Source: Stakelama saccharophila (GTDB lineage Bacteria; Pseudomonadota; Alphaproteobacteria; Sphingomonadales; Sphingomonadaceae). From it: a stretch of 64,000 nt of DNA. Numbering within the stretch: position 1 is the stretch's first letter; each line of letters begins with the position of its first letter. A model generated the notes under the pieces. That model was not told the DNA's origin. It saw only the letters and a program-made list of their open reading frames with translations, and searched no databases. The stretch covers positions 973,001 through 1,037,000 of the forward strand of contig NZ_CP135076.1 of the NCBI RefSeq assembly GCF_032229225.1, written 5' to 3'. Position numbers and translations under genes: made by a program. Below, one piece after another: positions 53,446-63,588 of the stretch.

Positions 53446-55056
53446 ATGTCGAGACGCTCCCCGGCGAAACTGGAAGTACGAGAAGCAAAACCCGCCGACA
53501 TCCCCGGCATCCTGTCGCTCATCGGGCGGGTCTATACCGGCGTCGAAAACTATACGCCGGGCATGATCCGGGGGCAGATCAACAATTTCCCCGAAGGCCA
53601 GTTCGTCGCGCTCTATGAGGGCGAGGTCGTCGGCTATTGCGCCTCTTCGCGCATCGACGAGCATGTCGCGCTGGCGCCGCACGACTGGGAGGGAATCAGC
53701 GGCAACGGCTTCGGCAGCCGCCACGATCCGACCGGCGACTGGCTCTACGGATTCGAACTCGCGGTTGCGACCAAACAGCGCGGCTTGCGCATCGGCAAGC
53801 GGCTCTACGAGGCGCGGCGCGCGCTGTGCGAACGGATGGAGCTGAAGGGGATCGTCTTCGGCGGGAGGATGCCCAATTATCGCCGCGCCCGGAACCGGGT
53901 CGACGGCCCGCAGGACTATCTGGACAAGGTCCGCGAGGGCAAGCTGCGCGATCCCGTCATCGGTTTCCAGCTCGCCAACGGGTTCGAACCGATCGGCGTG
54001 CTCGAGGACTATCTGCCCGAGGACAAGCAATCGATGGCGTATGCCGCGCACATGGTGTGGCGTAACCCCTATGTCGATCCGGCCGAGCCGCCCAAGCACC
54101 GGGTGCCGCGCGATGTGGAGGGCGTGCGGCTGGCGACCTGTCAGCTCCAGGCGCGTGCGGTAAAGGATTTCGACGAGTTCGTCCGCAACGTCGAATATTT
54201 CGTCGACGTCGCCGCCGGATACCAGTCCGACTTCGTGGTGTTCCCGGAACTGTTCACCCTGTCGCTGCTGTCGTTCGAACGGGGCAGATTGTCGCCGGCA
54301 GACGCCATCGAACGCCTCACCGATCACCGTCGGCCGCTGGTCGACGAACTCAGCCGCATGGCGCTGAGGTACAACATCAACATCGTCGGCGGATCGCACC
54401 CGACGCGCACCGACGACGGCGACATCCAGAACGTTGCTTACGTCTGCCTGCGCGACGGTTCGGTGCACGCGCAGGAAAAGATCCATCCGACACCCAATGA
54501 AAGCTATTGGTGGAAGATCAAGGGCGGCGACAGTGTCGACGTGATCCAGACCGATGTCGGGCCGGTCGGCGTCCTCATCTGCTATGACAGCGAATTCCCC
54601 GAACTGGCCCGGCGACTGGTGGACGAGGGCGCGCGGATCATCTTCGTGCCGTTCTGCACCGACAATCGCCAGGGCTATATGCGCGTGCGCTATTGCGCCC
54701 AGGCGCGCGCGATCGAGAATCAGTGCTTCGTGGTCATGTCGGGCAATGTCGGCAACCTGCCGGGGGTCGAGAATATGGACGTGCAATATGCCCAGTCCTG
54801 TATCCTCACGCCGTGCGACTTTCCCTTCGCGCGCGACGGTATCGCGGCGGAGGCGAGCGAGAATATCGAGACGCTGACCATCGCCGATGTGAATCTTGCC
54901 GACCTCACCTGGGCGCGGGCCGAAGGCACGGTGCGCAACCTGACCGACCGGCGCTTCGACCTTTACCGGATCGACTGGACGCGCGGGCCGCGCGGCGACC
55001 AGCAACAGGTGCCGTCGCGCGCACCGATGCAGGCGAACGGACCCGGCGGCGGCTAG
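53446..55056 (+). CDS. GNAT acetyltransferase / nitrilase-superfamily hydrolase fusion
   Basis: A 536-residue two-domain protein. Residues about 8-205 are a GCN5-type N-acetyltransferase (FELAVATKQRGLRIGKRLYE is the acetyl-CoA loop). Residues about 225-510 are a carbon-nitrogen hydrolase with the catalytic triad Glu268 (VVFPELF), Lys345 (QEKIHPT) and Cys379 (VLICYDSEFPE). The hydrolase likely cleaves an amide and the GNAT domain acetylates a related amine, but no substrate is known. GAGAGG precedes the ATG by eight bases. Confidence 0.93.
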   Translation: MSRRSPAKLEVREAKPADIPGILSLIGRVYTGVENYTPGMIRGQINNFPEGQFVALYEGEVVGYCASSRIDEHVALAPHDWEGISGNGFGSRHDPTGDWLYGFELAVATKQRGLRIGKRLYEARRALCERMELKGIVFGGRMPNYRRARNRVDGPQDYLDKVREGKLRDPVIGFQLANGFEPIGVLEDYLPEDKQSMAYAAHMVWRNPYVDPAEPPKHRVPRDVEGVRLATCQLQARAVKDFDEFVRNVEYFVDVAAGYQSDFVVFPELFTLSLLSFERGRLSPADAIERLTDHRRPLVDELSRMALRYNINIVGGSHPTRTDDGDIQNVAYVCLRDGSVHAQEKIHPTPNESYWWKIKGGDSVDVIQTDVGPVGVLICYDSEFPELARRLVDEGARIIFVPFCTDNRQGYMRVRYCAQARAIENQCFVVMSGNVGNLPGVENMDVQYAQSCILTPCDFPFARDGIAAEASENIETLTIADVNLADLTWARAEGTVRNLTDRRFDLYRIDWTRGPRGDQQQVPSRAPMQANGPGGG

Positions 55057-55135
55057 GACGGATCGCCCTTCAAGGCTTGCCAGCGCGCCTCCGACGCGCG
55101 AGGTTGCGGCAGGGCAACGGAAGGCGGGAGGTTCG

Positions 55136-56911
55136 ATGCGCAGGGCACTGATGTCGTTGGTGATGGGAGCGGTGCTGGCGATATCAACGCCGGCCGTGGC
55201 GGGACCGTCGGAGGATCTGGACGCGCTGCTCAAGGATCACTGGCAATGGGTCCTGAAGCACAATCCCACCTTTGCAAGCTCGGTCGGCGTGCATCGCTAT
55301 GACGACCAGCTCGGCGACGTGTCGCTCGCCGCGCGCGACCGGGAGCTGGCGGACGAGAAGCGTTTCCTCGCCCGTCTCGAGGCGATCCCCGAGACCGGAT
55401 TGTCGGAAGAAGGACGAATCGACAAGGCGGTGCTTCACCGCATCCTGTCCGACGATATCGAGGGCAACGGATTTGGCCAGCGCACGGTGTTGTTCACGAG
55501 TTATTCCTCGCCGTGGCAGGGGCTGGCGTGGCTTGCCACCGGCAGCCGGTTCGACACGGAGGCCGATTTCGCCAATTACCTGACGCGCCTGTCGAAATTC
55601 CCCGCGCAAAATGCCGAGCTGTTGAAAATCACGCAGCAGGCGGTCGCGCAGGGCTATGTCCAGCCCTGCGTCGCGCTCGACGGCTTCGCCGGCACGATCA
55701 GCGGTCTTGTGGCCGAGGACCCGACGGAATCGCGCTTCTACGAGCCCTTTGCCGGACCGCGCCCCGGCACGATCTCCGTCCGACGGTGGCAGGCGCTGCA
55801 GGCGCGGGCGAAGACGGTCATCACCGATGTCCTGAACCCGGAGTTCCGCAAGGCCGCCGATTACATCGCCCAGGATTATATGCCGCACTGCGCGAAGACG
55901 GCGGGCGTTTCGGCCCAACCCGACGGCAAGCGCTATTACGCCTATCGTGCGCGCGTCGAGACGACGACGGACTATACGCCGGCGCAGATCCACCGGATCG
56001 GCCTCGACGAGATCGCCCGCATCGACAAGGAGATGGAAGCGGTCGCGAAGCAGGCGGGCTATGACAGCCGCGACGCCTTTATCGACCATCTGCGCACCGA
56101 CCCGCAATATTACGCCGAGACGCCCGAGGAACTGCTCGCCCGTTCGGCGCTCATCGCCAAGACGATCGACGGTCACATGCCCGAGCTTTTCGGGCGGCTT
56201 GCGCGGCTGCCTTATGGCATCAAGCCGATCCCGGCGGAAACCGCCGAGGGGACGACGACCGCATATTACAGCCCCGGTTCTCCGCAGAACGGCGTCGCCG
56301 GCACCTATTACGTCAACACCTCGAAGCTGGATCAGCGGCCGTTCTGGGAAATGCCATCCCTGACGATGCACGAGGCGGTCCCCGGCCATCACCAGCAGAT
56401 CGCATTGCAGCAGGAACTCGATCTGCCGCCCATGCGCCGCTATCTCGCGCACTTCACCGCCTTTACCGAGGGTTGGGCGCTCTATGCCGAAACGCTGGGC
56501 GACGAAATCGGCATGTACGATACGCCGGCGAAACGCATGGGCCGGCTCAGCTACGACGCCTGGCGCGCGGCGCGGCTCGTCGTCGACACGGGCATCCATT
56601 CGATGGGCTGGTCGAAGGAGAAGGCGGTCGCGTTCATGAAGGCGCATACCGCGCTCAGCGACGCCAATATCGATGCCGAGGTCAATCGCTACATCAGTTG
56701 GCCGGGCCAGGCGCTGGCCTATAAAATCGGGGAGTTGCGGATCAGGGCGTTGCGCCGGAAGGCCGAGCGCGAACTGGGCGACGATTTCCGGTTGCGCGCC
56801 TTTCATGACGCGGTGCTGGAGGAAGGATCGCTGCCGCTCGACGTGCTGGAAGCGCATATCGACCGCTGGATCGTGGCGCAGAAGGCCGAACCAGCCGCAT
56901 CCGAAAGCTGA
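55136..56911 (+). CDS. Secreted DUF885 metallopeptidase-like protein
   Basis: A 591-residue DUF885 protein with a signal peptide (cleavage after VAGP region). It carries the zinc motif TMHEAVPGHHQQIALQQEL (His412, Glu413, His418 or 419) and the downstream FTEGWALYAETLGDEIGM with the third ligand Glu. GGGAGG lies four bases before the ATG. The family includes oligopeptidase-like enzymes common in Sphingomonadaceae. Expected site is the periplasm. Confidence 0.9.
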   Translation: MRRALMSLVMGAVLAISTPAVAGPSEDLDALLKDHWQWVLKHNPTFASSVGVHRYDDQLGDVSLAARDRELADEKRFLARLEAIPETGLSEEGRIDKAVLHRILSDDIEGNGFGQRTVLFTSYSSPWQGLAWLATGSRFDTEADFANYLTRLSKFPAQNAELLKITQQAVAQGYVQPCVALDGFAGTISGLVAEDPTESRFYEPFAGPRPGTISVRRWQALQARAKTVITDVLNPEFRKAADYIAQDYMPHCAKTAGVSAQPDGKRYYAYRARVETTTDYTPAQIHRIGLDEIARIDKEMEAVAKQAGYDSRDAFIDHLRTDPQYYAETPEELLARSALIAKTIDGHMPELFGRLARLPYGIKPIPAETAEGTTTAYYSPGSPQNGVAGTYYVNTSKLDQRPFWEMPSLTMHEAVPGHHQQIALQQELDLPPMRRYLAHFTAFTEGWALYAETLGDEIGMYDTPAKRMGRLSYDAWRAARLVVDTGIHSMGWSKEKAVAFMKAHTALSDANIDAEVNRYISWPGQALAYKIGELRIRALRRKAERELGDDFRLRAFHDAVLEEGSLPLDVLEAHIDRWIVAQKAEPAASES

Positions 56912-57036
56912 ACGGACCCACCCGACCCGAGACAGATCGCGACACTTTCCCGCCGCTGCCGACATATCCGGACGACATTCCCGCGCCATTGTTGCGATGC
57001 GGCCGGCGAACGGCCGCGTCGAAACGGAGTGTCGCC

Positions 57037-57381
57037 ATGAAGAAGGTCATCATGCTCGTCGCAGGGCTCGGCATTGCCGGCGCCGTTCTTCCCGCCACCG
57101 CGATCGCGGCCGGACGGGGACAGGTTCACCAGCGGCAGGCCGCGGTCGAGACCCGGATCGCCGACGGTCTTCGCTCCGGCGCGTTGAACGGCCGTGAAGC
57201 CGGCAGGCTGCAGGCGCAGGCGCGGGCGCTTGCAAAGCTCGAACGGCGCTATCGCCATAGCGGACATGGCCTGAGCCGGGCCGAGCGCGTCGCGCTCGAC
57301 CGCCGCTATGCCGCCCTGTCCCAACGCGTGCGGGTGCAGACACACGATCGGCAGGTCCGCCGATCGTCGCACTACCGGTAA
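57037..57381 (+). CDS. Small secreted helical protein, unknown function
   Basis: A 114-residue protein with a clear signal peptide (MKKVIMLVAGLGIAGAVLPA). The mature part is charged and helical, with two related segments: RIADGLRSGALNGREAGRLQ and the later HGLSRAERVALDRRYAALSQ, each G-x-L-x-x-x-E-A/R-x-x-L like. GGAG precedes the ATG by seven bases. No known function. Confidence 0.8.
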   Translation: MKKVIMLVAGLGIAGAVLPATAIAAGRGQVHQRQAAVETRIADGLRSGALNGREAGRLQAQARALAKLERRYRHSGHGLSRAERVALDRRYAALSQRVRVQTHDRQVRRSSHYR

Positions 57382-57389
57382 GGCTGTCG

Positions 57390-57415
57390 GGCACCGCTCC
57401 TGTCGGGGCGGTGCC
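57390..57415. terminator. Hairpin between convergent genes, likely terminator
   Basis: Eleven-pair stem GGCACCGCTCC / GGGGCGGTGCC with one G-T pair and loop TGTC, in the 49-base gap between convergent stops. It lacks a U-tract, so intrinsic termination would be weak on its own. Confidence 0.55.
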
Positions 57416-57430
57416 GATCCGGCAGAGCGG

Positions 57431-58351
57431 TCAGCGCAGGGGCTTGCCGGAATCCTTCCACTTGTCGAGAATCGCCGATTGCGGCAATGGATCGGGTGAG
57501 GCCGGCGGGCCGCTATCGGCCAAGCGTTCGTGCCTCGGTATCGGTGCGGGGGCGTCGGCCTCCGCCTCTTGCTGCGGCACCGGCTGCGCCGTCGCGGCGG
57601 CGGGGGCGGGTATCGGCGCCGACGGCGCGAAATGCGGGCCGGGTGCCGGTTCGCCGCCGACATAGCGTTCGTGGAAAGCCGCGGGCGTTCCCCGATACCC
57701 TTTCCAGCGATGGAACAGGTGCGCGCCGAACATGCCGGTCATCACCAGCGACCGGTTCCAGGCGGGGTGGACCGCGTAGGTGTGGTAATGCGTCGCCAGG
57801 CCGACCGGCGCGAAGACCCGGCCCGACAAAGCGGCGTCCGCCACCCGGGCGGCGCGGCGCCAGTAGCGTTGATCGGGCCGTCGCGCGACCGAGCCGTCGC
57901 AGGCGAAGCTGAACTGGCATCCGGCCTGTTCCGACCCCTGATAGACGACGCCGCACACTGTGTCGGGAAATGCAGGGTGGCGCACCCGGTTGAGAATTAC
58001 CTGGGCGATCGCACGTTGTCCGTCCTCTGGCTCTCGTGCCGCTTCGTAATAGAGTGCGCTGGTCAGGCACTGTGCGGCCCTCACTCGGTCGAGCGCGCTA
58101 CCGCGCGGGGTGAAGGGCCTTGCCGGCATCACCGAAGCGGCGGCGTCGGCATCTTCTCCGCCGGTCGTGTCGATTGCCCGTGGCAGCGCGGCGTCCAGCC
58201 GCATGTTCTCCGTCCGCCAAACGGGTTTCGGCCGACCGAGCTGATCGAACGAGGCGATCGCGCCGTGGGCGCAGAAAATGCCGCCCAGCGCGAGCGTGGA
58301 TAACGTGGCGATGGAGTGCGGGCGACTCCGCCCGTGCCGACGCGCGAACAT
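57431..58351 (-). CDS. SleB-like cell wall hydrolase
   Basis: A 306-residue Hydrolase_2 (SleB-type) protein acting on peptidoglycan. An N-terminal hydrophobic segment (SIATLSTLALGGIFCAHGAI) anchors or exports it. The catalytic domain follows: CLTSALYYEAAREPEDGQRA with the catalytic Glu, VILNRVRHPAFPDTVCGVVY, FSFACDGS and ATHYHTYAVHPAW. The Pro/Ala-rich C-terminus is low complexity. Start at ATG 58351. Confidence 0.9.
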   Translation of the reverse strand: MFARRHGRSRPHSIATLSTLALGGIFCAHGAIASFDQLGRPKPVWRTENMRLDAALPRAIDTTGGEDADAAASVMPARPFTPRGSALDRVRAAQCLTSALYYEAAREPEDGQRAIAQVILNRVRHPAFPDTVCGVVYQGSEQAGCQFSFACDGSVARRPDQRYWRRAARVADAALSGRVFAPVGLATHYHTYAVHPAWNRSLVMTGMFGAHLFHRWKGYRGTPAAFHERYVGGEPAPGPHFAPSAPIPAPAAATAQPVPQQEAEADAPAPIPRHERLADSGPPASPDPLPQSAILDKWKDSGKPLR

Positions 58352-58454
58352 GGCAGCCTGATAGCGCAGCCGGCACCGTCCGGCGCGTGCCGATTTCGGC
58401 CCGTCCCGTGGCGGCACGCTATATGGTTAAGACAGGATTCGTCCCCGCGGGGGG

Positions 58455-58646
58455 TCAGCGTTCGCGCCGCCACTTGCTGGCGTAGATCGCCGCCGCCGCC
58501 AGTGCCGCCGATCCGATGCCGATGCCGATACCGGCGAGCGGCCAGTTGCGGCGCTTGCCAGGGTCGGCCGTCGATGCCGCGCCGACGCGTGAAGAGTTGG
58601 ACTCGCGCACTGCGGCCGTGATCTCATTGTCCGTGGGGTCGCTCAA
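58455..58646 (-). CDS. 63-residue single-helix membrane protein
   Basis: Small protein starting at a TTG that has GGAGG five bases upstream. A hydrophilic N-terminus is followed by a helix (LAGIGIGIGSAALAAAAIYA) and a basic end SKWRRER. It lies between the SleB-like gene and tgt on the same strand. Function unknown. Confidence 0.65.
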   Translation of the reverse strand: MSDPTDNEITAAVRESNSSRVGAASTADPGKRRNWPLAGIGIGIGSAALAAAAIYASKWRRER

Positions 58647-58727
58647 GCCATCCTCCAGCCCATAATCCTACGCCAGGCATTCCAACCTCTTGAACGTGTT
58701 GCAAGCCCTTTACGTGCCGGCACGCCG

Positions 58728-59879
<1,152 letters not shown>

Positions 59880-59913
59880 CTATCGTGTCTACTCATCGCC
59901 GATCAGATCCGTT

Positions 59914-59985
59914 TTTGCCGAGCTTGTCGAAGCAGCGTCCTTCACGGATGCTGCGAAGAACCGCCCTTCGACAAGCTCAGGGTGT
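59914..59985. repeat. Palindromic element between tgt and the M1 peptidase gene, family D
   Basis: Arms TTGCCGAGCTTGTCGAAGCA and CCGCCCTTCGACAAGCTCAG. Between them is a smaller stem GCAGCGTCC / GGATGCTGC. It belongs with the elements at 44752 and 53227 (GAGCNTGTCGAAG type). Confidence 0.8.
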
Positions 59986-60012
59986 GCGGGGTGGATCAGG
60001 GTGAGTGGGGGA

Positions 60013-61959
60013 TCAACCTGTTACCACATTGTTGCTGCGGTCCTTGTCGGGCAGCTTGTGGCCGGGGTCGATCTCGGCGCGAACCACCTTCGACGTGCCG
60101 CCGACCGGTACCGCGCTCGCCGCCTGGCGGATCCAGGTTTCGGCCGGCAGCCGCACGTCCTTCACGCTGCCGTCGGCGAAGGTCACGCGCAGCGTCGCCG
60201 GCATGATCAGCTTGTCCTTCGCCGCTACGGTGATCAGCGCGCCCTTCGCCGGCATGTCGTCGACATAGGCGATCTTCGTCGCCGCCAGGTCCATCTGCCA
60301 ATTGTTGAAATACCAGCCGCGCCACCAGTAATCGAGGTCCTCGCCGGCATCGCTCGCCATCGCGCGGAAGAAATCGGCGGGCTGCGGATGCCGGTAAGCC
60401 CAGGCCGCGGTGAAGCGGCGGAAGGCATGGTCGAACCGCTCCGGCCCCAATATCTGCTTGCGCAGCAGGATCAGCCCCAGCGCCGATTTGAAATAGGTGA
60501 CCGGATGCCGCCACGTCTCGATCACCGTGTCTGCGCGGCTGACGATCGGCGGGGCGTCCTTGTCGGCGAGGATCGGCAATATCTCGTCGACCGGATTGCC
60601 GCCGCCCGGCGCATATTCGCTGTCGCGCTTGGGGGCGTATTCGCCGCCGTTGAACTCGTCCGATTCATAGACGTCGATGAAGGTGTTGAACCCTTCGTCC
60701 ATCCAGGCATGGCGGCGCTCGTCGAAGCCGACGATCATCGGATACCAGCTATGGCCGATCTCGTGCGCGGAGATCCAGAACAGCACCTTGCCCTTGTCGG
60801 GAATGCCGTCGAATACGATGCCGGGATATTCCATGCCCGTCGCGGGTCCGGCGATGTTGATCGCGGCGGGCCAGGGATAGGGATACCATTTCGCCGAAAA
60901 GCGCTCGACCGCGTCCTTCATATATTCGGTCGACCGGCCCCAGCGCTCCGGCCCGGCGCTTTCCGCCGGATAGAGCGACATCGCCACCGAATGCTTGCCG
61001 TTCGGAAGGTTGATGCGCGCCGCGTCCCAGGCGAAGGCGGACGACGCGCTCCACGCCACGTCCCGCGTATTTTCCATGCGGAAATGCCAGGTCAGCGTGC
61101 CGCCGCGCTTCGGCCGGGTCGCGGGATCGCCGATCTCGTCCGGCGAGCGGATCATCACCGTCTCGTCCGAATGCGCGGCCTTTTCCAGTCGCCCGACCTG
61201 CCGCTTCGTCAGCACCTCCTCCGGGTTCATCAGCTTGCCCGAACCCGCGACAATCATGTCGCTCGGCACCGTCAGCCAGTAATCGAAATTGCCGTATTCG
61301 AGGTAGAATTCCTGCGCGAGATAGGGCAGCGGGTCCCAGCCGCGCAGATCGTCATAGACGGCGACGCGCGGATACCACTGCGCCAGGTCGTAGATTTCCC
61401 CGTCCTTCGACCGGCCCCATGCCATGCGCCCGCCGAATGTGCCGGGAATGCTAAAGTGATAGGCGATCTCGATCACAGCGGTTTCGCCGGATGCGAGCGG
61501 CGCGGGCAGGCGAAGCTGCGCGCGCGTATCGCTGATCAGCGGCTCGACCGTTGCGGCGGCGTCGCCTCCGATCGCGATCTTCGCGCTATCGAGCGCCATT
61601 CCGCCGGTTACGCCGCGCACCGGACCGCCGGCCGCCTTGTACCCGCGCGAACCGGCCTTGTAGAGATTCTGCTCCAGGTGCAGCCAGATGACGCGCAGCG
61701 TATCGGGGCTGTTGTTGGTATAGGTGATCCGCACCGATCCGCGCAGCACCTTCGCTTTCGTGTCCAGCGTCGCGCGGATGGCGTAGTCGGCGCGGTTTTG
61801 CCAGTAATCCGGTCCCGGCATGCCGTTCGACGAGCGATAGCGGTTAACCGTCTGCCCCAGGTCGAGCGGCGCGAAGGTTTCGCGCGGATTGTAGTTCCGG
61901 GCCACCGCAGGGGTGGCCATCAACAGCAGCGCGACCGCCGCGAGCAGTTTCTTCATCAT
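60013..61959 (-). CDS. Secreted M1-family metallopeptidase
   Basis: A 648-residue gluzincin aminopeptidase-like protein with a signal peptide ending AVARNYN. An M1 N-terminal beta-domain is followed by the catalytic motif WISAHEIGHSWYP (HEIGH 399-403) and the third zinc ligand Glu422 in AWMDEGFNTF, an exact HExxH-x18-E. Motifs GPATGMEYPGIVFDG (GxMEN-like) and WYPYPWPAA are typical of the bacterial secreted M1 group. The ATG at 61959 has AGG five bases upstream. It likely degrades peptides in the periplasm. Confidence 0.93.
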   Translation of the reverse strand: MMKKLLAAVALLLMATPAVARNYNPRETFAPLDLGQTVNRYRSSNGMPGPDYWQNRADYAIRATLDTKAKVLRGSVRITYTNNSPDTLRVIWLHLEQNLYKAGSRGYKAAGGPVRGVTGGMALDSAKIAIGGDAAATVEPLISDTRAQLRLPAPLASGETAVIEIAYHFSIPGTFGGRMAWGRSKDGEIYDLAQWYPRVAVYDDLRGWDPLPYLAQEFYLEYGNFDYWLTVPSDMIVAGSGKLMNPEEVLTKRQVGRLEKAAHSDETVMIRSPDEIGDPATRPKRGGTLTWHFRMENTRDVAWSASSAFAWDAARINLPNGKHSVAMSLYPAESAGPERWGRSTEYMKDAVERFSAKWYPYPWPAAINIAGPATGMEYPGIVFDGIPDKGKVLFWISAHEIGHSWYPMIVGFDERRHAWMDEGFNTFIDVYESDEFNGGEYAPKRDSEYAPGGGNPVDEILPILADKDAPPIVSRADTVIETWRHPVTYFKSALGLILLRKQILGPERFDHAFRRFTAAWAYRHPQPADFFRAMASDAGEDLDYWWRGWYFNNWQMDLAATKIAYVDDMPAKGALITVAAKDKLIMPATLRVTFADGSVKDVRLPAETWIRQAASAVPVGGTSKVVRAEIDPGHKLPDKDRSNNVVTG

Positions 61960-62079
61960 CGCGACCTGCCTAACGCGCCGATACGATGATTGCCAGACCA
62001 CAGGGCGCGGCCCCACCGGCGGGAGCGAAGCGCCGCGGCGCTCGTTGGTCGCGAAAGATGCGTGACAAGGAGAACCGCA

Positions 62080-62241
62080 ATGTCCCGACCGACCAGTCCC
62101 GGCGACGAAGCCGCTCCCGACACCCCCGGCACCGGCGAAGATATATGTCCGCGCTGCAATGGAAGCGGCAAGGAGGGTGACGAGACCTGTCCCCGCTGCG
62201 AAGGCACGGGCCGGGTGGTCGAGGGGATCGGCGGCGGCTGA
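62080..62241 (+). CDS. 53-residue DnaJ-type zinc-ribbon protein
   Basis: Very small protein with two CxxCxGxG motifs, CPRCNGSG and CPRCEGTG, spaced as in one zinc site of the DnaJ cysteine-rich domain; the N-terminus is acidic and flexible. The ATG at 62080 has AAGGAG seven bases upstream, so translation is well supported. It is divergent from the M1 peptidase gene and lies before a convergent amidohydrolase stop. It may be a free-standing zinc-binding or chaperone-like factor; function unknown. Confidence 0.8.
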   Translation: MSRPTSPGDEAAPDTPGTGEDICPRCNGSGKEGDETCPRCEGTGRVVEGIGGG

Positions 62242-62274
62242 TCGCGCGACCCGCCGCCGCGCCATCACCGCGCC

Positions 62275-63588
62275 TCAGCGTTCGTACGCGTTCGGCAGGC
62301 TGCCCTCGGTCGGCTGCATATAGCGCTGGCGCAGCTTGTCCTGCCGGGTTTCGAGCGGCTGCTTCACGCCGTCGATGAACACGGTCTGCGCCACACTGTC
62401 CAGTTCGAGGGGGTCGCCGCTCCAGATCACGACATCGCCGTGCCGGCCGGGGCGCAGCGAGCCGATCTGGTCGGCCATGCCGATCGCCTCGGCCGCGCCC
62501 GACGTGATGCTGGCAAAGGCCTGGTCCCAACGCAGCCCCGTGGCACCGGGTACTTTGGTCAGCGCGACCAGGTTGCCGGCATACTGCTTTTCATGGCGTG
62601 CCTGCCGCGCGTCATTGTCGTTGATCGTGCCCAGGGCCACGGTGACGCCGGCGGCCTGCATCCGGCCGACATTGGATTGGGTGGCGGCGACCTTTTCGAA
62701 TGCGGCGGGCAGATCGTTCAACGCGCTCGCGATGACGGGAACGCCAGCGGCGGCGATGCGGTCGGCAACGGTCCAGCCCTCGGACGCGCCGACCAGCACG
62801 AGTTTCAGCTTCGGCAATTCGCGTTTCAGGTCGAGCAGCGCCAGGATGTCGGATGCGCGTTCGACATGGACGAGCAGCGGCACCTCGCCCTCCGCCACCG
62901 GCATCAACGCCTTGGCGTCATAGGCGTTGACGAGCGCGTCCTTGCCCTGATCGGCATAGCCGTCGGGGTCGCGCGCATAATCGCGGGCCTGCAACAGGGC
63001 GTTGCGGAACATGGCAAAGGCGGCGGGGCGGCTGCCGCCGGCCTCCTGCGCGCCGTCCTCGCCATATTCCATGAACTGGAAGGCGTGGCGCTTCGTGATG
63101 GCGTCACGATCGCGGCCGAGATCGATCACGGCGCCCTGTCCGGCGAAGATCGAATCCGACGTCGCGGGCGCGACGACGGCACGGGTGATGCCGGCGGCGC
63201 GATTGATTTCGACCGGCATGGCAAGCGGGTTCACCGCGGGCGCCACATCGAGCGATGCGTGAAAGGGGCTGTCGCCGGCGGCGCTGTCGTCGGTCGATCG
63301 CACCCCGTCGACCTCGACGATGCCAAGTCGGGTGAAGCCCGCGACAATGCCTGGCGTGACCCAGCGGCCGCCTGCGTCGATCGCATCCATTCCGGCGGGC
63401 ACGGAAACGCCAGCGCCGGCCGCCACGACGCGGCCGGCGCGGACCACCACCGTGCCGTCTTCGATCGGGGCGGAGCCGTCGCCGATCACCAGCCTGGCAT
63501 GGGTGATCGCGACATCCTGGGCCGCGGCCGGCATCGCCATGGCTGCGGTCGCCGCCGCCGCGATAAGCAATAGGGAAGGGTGCTTCAT
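62275..63588 (-). CDS. Amidohydrolase-family protein lacking the HxH metal motif
   Basis: A 437-residue secreted protein (signal ending AAAQD) of the amidohydrolase superfamily: VTPGIVAGFTRLG in place of the usual metal-binding PGxxDxHxH, then VIASALNDLP and the C-terminal IGMADQIGSLRPGRHGDVVI. The loss of both histidines suggests that it does not bind the usual binuclear centre and may be a scaffold or non-metal enzyme. It is coupled by ATGA to the preceding amidohydrolase gene. Confidence 0.88.
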   Translation of the reverse strand: MKHPSLLLIAAAATAAMAMPAAAQDVAITHARLVIGDGSAPIEDGTVVVRAGRVVAAGAGVSVPAGMDAIDAGGRWVTPGIVAGFTRLGIVEVDGVRSTDDSAAGDSPFHASLDVAPAVNPLAMPVEINRAAGITRAVVAPATSDSIFAGQGAVIDLGRDRDAITKRHAFQFMEYGEDGAQEAGGSRPAAFAMFRNALLQARDYARDPDGYADQGKDALVNAYDAKALMPVAEGEVPLLVHVERASDILALLDLKRELPKLKLVLVGASEGWTVADRIAAAGVPVIASALNDLPAAFEKVAATQSNVGRMQAAGVTVALGTINDNDARQARHEKQYAGNLVALTKVPGATGLRWDQAFASITSGAAEAIGMADQIGSLRPGRHGDVVIWSGDPLELDSVAQTVFIDGVKQPLETRQDKLRQRYMQPTEGSLPNAYER

